A stretch of DNA of 64,000 bases from Cymbidium sinense (lineage: Eukaryota > Streptophyta > Magnoliopsida > Asparagales > Orchidaceae). Of the stretch, positions 59,951-64,000 are shown in pieces. The stretch is from contig CM038221.1 in NCBI GenBank assembly GCA_021442155.1, positions 77,206,494 through 77,270,493 on the forward strand. The letters run 5' to 3'. Under the pieces are notes generated by a model. The model did no database searches. It worked only from the letters and a program-made list of their open reading frames with translations, and had not been told where the DNA came from. Position 1 is the first letter of the stretch. Every line of letters begins with the position of its first letter. Both the position numbers and the translations under genes were made by a program.

Positions 59951-60373
59951 AATTATTTGATTATTCATAAAGTAAACAGGGAAATTATTTTTTTTGTTTG
60001 ATTGGGTGTATATAGAGTAAAGTAGAAACAATGTATTTTGAATATTTCAGAATAGTTTTGTTCTTTGTAAAGTTAATGCAAAAAAAAATCTTTTTATGTT
60101 AATATAATTATCAAATTGAGAAAAAACACTATATATATATTGCAAATCGAAAAAATTATACATGAAAAATTTATTGTTTGGTTAAAAAAAATCTAAGACT
60201 GCATATCAAAATGTCGGCAACTAAAACACGAAAAAAATCTAAAATAAGAAGTAGAAGAAAGATTGTTAAAGCGGGAAGGGATTAGAACCTGTTGCATTGT
60301 TTCACCTTAGGAGACTTTGAATGCATCCCACAAAACTTATACCTGTAGTAATAATATTTTGTCCCTTTTAGAT

Positions 60374-60660
60374 CTAAGTTACACCTTTCCACCTGGCATC
60401 TTGGTGGAGGTAGTGATTGCCCCATTGGTGGAGGTAGTGATTCCCCCGTTGGTGGAGGTAGTGATTGCCAGTTTCTTGCACCACCCCTTTTGCCTTCTCC
60501 CTTGCCACCAGCTGCCTCATCTTCAGCAATGCCGGAGCAGTCACAGGCTTCGAGGATCTCTCACCATCACTTGCATTGTTGAAATAGATCTTTCTCCCAA
60601 GCTGGAGACTCCTGAAAGCATCACTTGAACCACCGCCCAATTGTTCGAGTCCTTTTCCAT
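60374..60660 (-). pseudogene. Possible SBP-like (SPL) first-exon relic
   Basis: Read leftwards from 60655: GGGSSDAFRSLQLGRKIYF, NNASDGERSSKPV, a basic KMRQLVAREKAKGVVQ stretch, then the minisatellite. SPL transcription factors have a short LkLGkriYFed motif followed by a basic linker ahead of the SBP domain, which this resembles. No SBP Cys/His motif follows and no clear start is in frame. The call is tentative; an unrelated or orphan frame is possible. Confidence 0.35.
60401..60470. repeat. 24-bp minisatellite x 3
   Basis: ttggtggaggtagtgatt starts at 60401, 60425 and 60449. The length is a multiple of three, so frames on both strands stay open through it (LVEVVIAP or NHYLHQRG repeats). Confidence 0.93.
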
Positions 60661-61190
60661 TTCAACTCCCTATTAGGTGGATTGGCAAAACAACAAAGAG
60701 GAACAAATGTCTTATCATTCACAAACAGAATTTACCTTTATAAAATTGACAACTGGTGCTTTGGTTAGCATTCATTACTAAAAGATGGAATTGAATGTCG
60801 AAGGGCAAAAGAGAAATGATGGAGATGTACCCCAATCAACATGCCAATTGGTAGCAAGTGGAGAGCTTTATGCAGTAATGGTCTTCAGAGAGGAAGATTT
60901 GTGGGTAGGATGGAGAAGGGGCTTTTACATGAAATGGGCGCCGTATGTGTATTTGGCATAAGAGAGGCTCATGGGAAGAGGACGAAGAGCTTTGTGTGCG
61001 AGATGGAGGAGAGGCTTTCTTGATTGTATGATTTCTAATTTCACTCGATTTGAGAGAATTTCAACTAAATGAATAAACGGTTATTCACAAAATTTGAAAT
61101 ACCATAAAAATTTATACTACGTTTATTTTACTTCGATCCAAACAACGAAAAAGATAAAATGCGCTTAAACTAAATACAATGCATTTAGGT
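60661..61190. other. Stretch with unrecognised open frame
   Basis: A less AT-rich segment at 60840-61020 is open on the plus strand (Gly/Arg/Glu-containing, 60 codons) without family resemblance. It may belong with the preceding relic. Confidence 0.3.
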
Positions 61191-61229
61191 TATCACCAAC
61201 CAAGCAATCCCTAAATGTGAAATTCTGCA

Positions 61230-61345
61230 CTACCCAAGCCTATGATTTTGGTGATTATCTTTAGCTTAAGATTTTGCTGGTATATGTGTAGCAAGTGGCA
61301 TAACACTTTTCGAAGATATAATTATTTCTGTTCTTTAAATATGAA
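61230..61345 (+). repeat. Weak further copy of duplicated RPC7 intron sequence
   Basis: agattttgctggta...gtagcaagtggcataacacttttcgaagatataatt resembles 59795-59885 in the same orientation. Divergence is high. Confidence 0.4.
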
Positions 61346-63151
61346 ATTCAATATTACCTAAGAATATTTTTTTTGGATAATTGCTTACAAATGGTTTTAT
61401 TATTTTCCTTCGCACTAAAGTTTTTATTGCTTATGTCATCTCTTGAGAAATTTTTTTCTTAAAAATTAATGGAAGCAATTATTTCAAGAAAACATGATGT
61501 TCATCAATGAAGCACATCTCATATATAGGGGACATGTATTATAACTCTTAGATTGATGGTATATGGAATTTTGAAAACTACAAGAAACCCACGCTTATGA
61601 CATGTAAACACCATTTCATTAAATATTTACACAATGGGTTACTGTGATACTCACATATGATAGTGAGCTCCAAAATTTTATGCCCAGCTTCTCATTAAGA
61701 TAGTTTTGTTTTGGTTCAGGGTTAAATTTTTAGAAGGTAAATTACTTTTAAAGATAAGAAACTACTCAAATGTTTTGCCCTCATTTTATGAGAACTTTAT
61801 ATCTATTTCCAATTCTCATATGCGCAAGCATCTATGATTAACTAATCCTCCCAATGATGAGAGAGCTTTTTATTAAGGCTAGCCATTAGGTTGTTTGATG
61901 CTCATCATATAGTAAAATTTGAGAAATTCATCATTCTTGACTTAGAGCGGATGGTAAGGGAAAATGATGATGAGCTCGATCAAGTTCACATTTTTTACAT
62001 CCTCCAAGGTTGTAATGGTCTCTAGTCTGCTTAGGTTTATTTGGGATAGCTACAGCTGTATGAAATCAAAGTGACAGAGTTGCTACAGAAGAAGCTGTGG
62101 TGAATATTATAAATTTTTTTACTTTAAAATAGTTAGTCGTTTTTTGACCACGATTTTATCAGTCGTTGAAAACACTTTTCCCACCACAACTTCTTGAAAA
62201 TTCGCTTAAAATGCGGTTTCCCAAATGTTACATGCGGTGCTCGTGACCTCACAGGAGAAAAGCTACCCCTAACGTAGCTTTAGAGAGATAATCTACTAAC
62301 TTGGCCGAAAGATCCTAATCAATTGTCATGTGTTTCTTCATCCAAAGGGACCTTGTACGCCTAGGTGGTTGCTTGTTTAAGTGGAAATTGTAAGTCAACC
62401 TTAGTTAACAAAGGATCATATGCCTGTCAAATGCACAATATGATTCACATTTCAAGGGACAACCATTAGAAAATTTGTAGGCTACAATTGTGACTGTAAT
62501 TTAATAGTATCATTTTGCGACAAATTACTCGATCAAGAGGCTCTGGTTGTAACTATTATTTTTTATGATGTCATTAGATAACAAATTCACATGAATAGAA
62601 TATACATGCCATCTCTTTACTGGAATAAAGATAATAATGCACTTGATATGATATTCGCTCCTTGGTGAACGAAGTTTTCTTAACTTTGTCACATTTGACA
62701 AATTGTTATAAAGGGTGGATAGGTTTTACTTTAAGCAATGGGTTATGAATTTTATTTTAGAAAGTTTCTTAATTTTAATTTTTAAAGATATTTTATGATC
62801 AATTGAAATTTGAATTTTGAGATAATGACACAAGAATTTCTAGAAATTTTAATATTAAGAACCCCTCTCTTTCAACATAATTATCATCGGGATATTATAT
62901 TGATTAAACGTTGTTACTTTAGACCCTATTAATTCTTCTTGCTTACCAATAGATGATCAGGTTTATGATCTGTGTAGTTTAATTCATTTGAAAATTTGTC
63001 ACACTATAGATCTTATCAATTATTTTTGAGCATATCTACATGGTTAAAATTTAGTAATTAATTAGATCTTAGTAATTAATTAGATTATTACATTCTTGTT
63101 GATATTCAATTTATTCTAATTTGATTTAAAAATTCATACTTACTTTGATGG
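61346..63151. other. Intergenic DNA, no gene supported
   Basis: 61.8-62.1 kb has better base balance and short frames (LERMVREN, DELDQV) but stops in every frame. No recognised element. Confidence 0.45.
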
Positions 63152-63535
63152 TAATATCCTCTTCAGTTAAAATATTTATTCAACACAACCATCATTAGGG
63201 TAGACTTTGCCAACTTTACTTGTTTGCAAGCAGCGACTCAAGTTTAAGGTTTATATTAAAAAAGATTTAATATGATTTAATATTGAAACTTTAAAATCTT
63301 GAAATTAATATCCCTACGGTTGAAATTTATAATCAATATTGCCATCATCAGGATAGACCTTCCCAAGTTTCCTTATTTTCTTGCAGAGGATTGGATACAT
63401 GATTTGCATTTAATAAATTCAAATTTGAGACAATTTAACATTAATACTTTGAAAAGTTAGACAATAATAATCCCCTCCGATTGAATTCAACAATCAACAC
63501 AATCATCACTGGGTATTTAGAGATAGCCACTTTCT
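63152..63535 (+). repeat. Diverged tandem repeat, about 155 bp
   Basis: taatatcc(t/c) plus ttcaacacaaccatcat or variants begin at 63152, 63306 and 63465 (periods 154 and 159). An older partial unit may lie near 62870. Confidence 0.75.
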
Positions 63536-63599
63536 AGTCATGTAACCAAATTAGCTTTCTCAAAGCCTTACTCAAGTAGAGAAGGTTATAATAACATCA

Positions 63600-63668
63600 A
63601 CCCAAACCTAATCTTAAGACTTAACCAGAAAATCAATCCGTGTAGCATTTTCAGACACTAAATTTAGA
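63600..63668. repeat. Fragment of the palindrome core family
   Basis: cttaaccagaaaatcaatccg, gtagcattttcagacac and aaatttagattttt align with the right core arm (28870-28928) and, as complement, with ttctggttaagtctta at 28782. Confidence 0.6.
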
Positions 63669-64000
63669 TTTTTAACACATATATTGAGAGAATATTGATT
63701 TTAAATAGTTGCACATATTCATTCTTTCATTTTGTAAAACACTTGCACATGTTTTGAGACATTTTAAATTGGATTTAAGAAAATTCTCAAAATGTATGTG
63801 GATATTTCATCTTAAGTTATTTGCATGAGTTTTAAAAATATCAAATTTAGATGTTGTGTTACTCTAAAATGACTGCATAATTTCACCATTTAAGTTATTT
63901 ACACGCATCTCGATGCAATATGATTGAACATAAAGTCTTCTAATCCACATAAGTGCTTCACCCATTCATCTGAAAGCTTGCATAAATTTCAAAGCTCTTG

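Overview
The window is plant nuclear DNA, most likely from a flowering plant with a repeat-rich genome; the species cannot be named from the sequence. It is very AT-rich, with long (AT)n, (GAA)n and (TTA)n microsatellites. It holds sparse, intron-split host exons and many degenerate transposable elements of plant-typical families: Mutator-like, hAT, LINE, LTR retrotransposon and MITE. Nothing in it looks bacterial, viral or organellar. Most long open frames are chance frames in repeats.

Layout. 1-3.85 kb: a Mutator-like element carrying a broken plant-mobile-domain (PMD) gene behind five 186-bp subterminal repeats. 6.5-10.3 kb: a fossil hAT element with a decayed RICESLEEPER-type transposase. 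10.3-22 kb: AT-rich intergenic DNA with microsatellites, a LINE 3' end and unrecognised retroelement-like pieces. 22.15-25.56 kb: a strongly G-poor, LTR-like repeat starting TGTTGACC. 26-27.2 kb: a second copy of a dispersed repeat and a second Mutator end. 27.7-30.1 kb: a large imperfect palindrome built from tandem modules, each with up to three covarying stem-loops. 30.3-33.6 kb: featureless AT-rich DNA. 33.98-38.9 kb (minus): the one reasonably complete host gene, an RNA polymerase III subunit RPC7-like gene, with a Mutator-type MITE in an intron and a non-autonomous hAT element just upstream. 41-46 kb: diverged duplicated intergenic DNA and a gag-like relic. 47.1 kb: a GC-rich leader-like exon. 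48.5-54.9 kb: a second LTR-like repeat of the 22-kb family with tandem arrays, a TATA box and more of the same stem-loops. 54.9-59.95 kb: pieces of an inverted duplication of the RPC7 neighbourhood, including a dead RPC7 exon, with a ZMYM1/TTF-type hAT fragment and two exons of a probable ERV1 sulfhydryl oxidase gene between them. 60.3-61 kb: a possible SBP-like exon relic. 63.1-63.7 kb: a 155-bp tandem repeat and a fragment of the palindrome core.

The host exons belong to unrelated housekeeping functions (Pol III transcription, oxidative folding) and show no common pathway. The most unusual item is the stem-loop module family. Its stems keep pairing through compensatory changes (CACGCC/GGCGTG, CATGCC/GGCATG, CATGTC/GACATG). 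It occurs about 22 times in two opposed arrays at 27.7-30.1 kb and four more times at 52.2-52.7 kb, both times downstream of the same LTR-like family.
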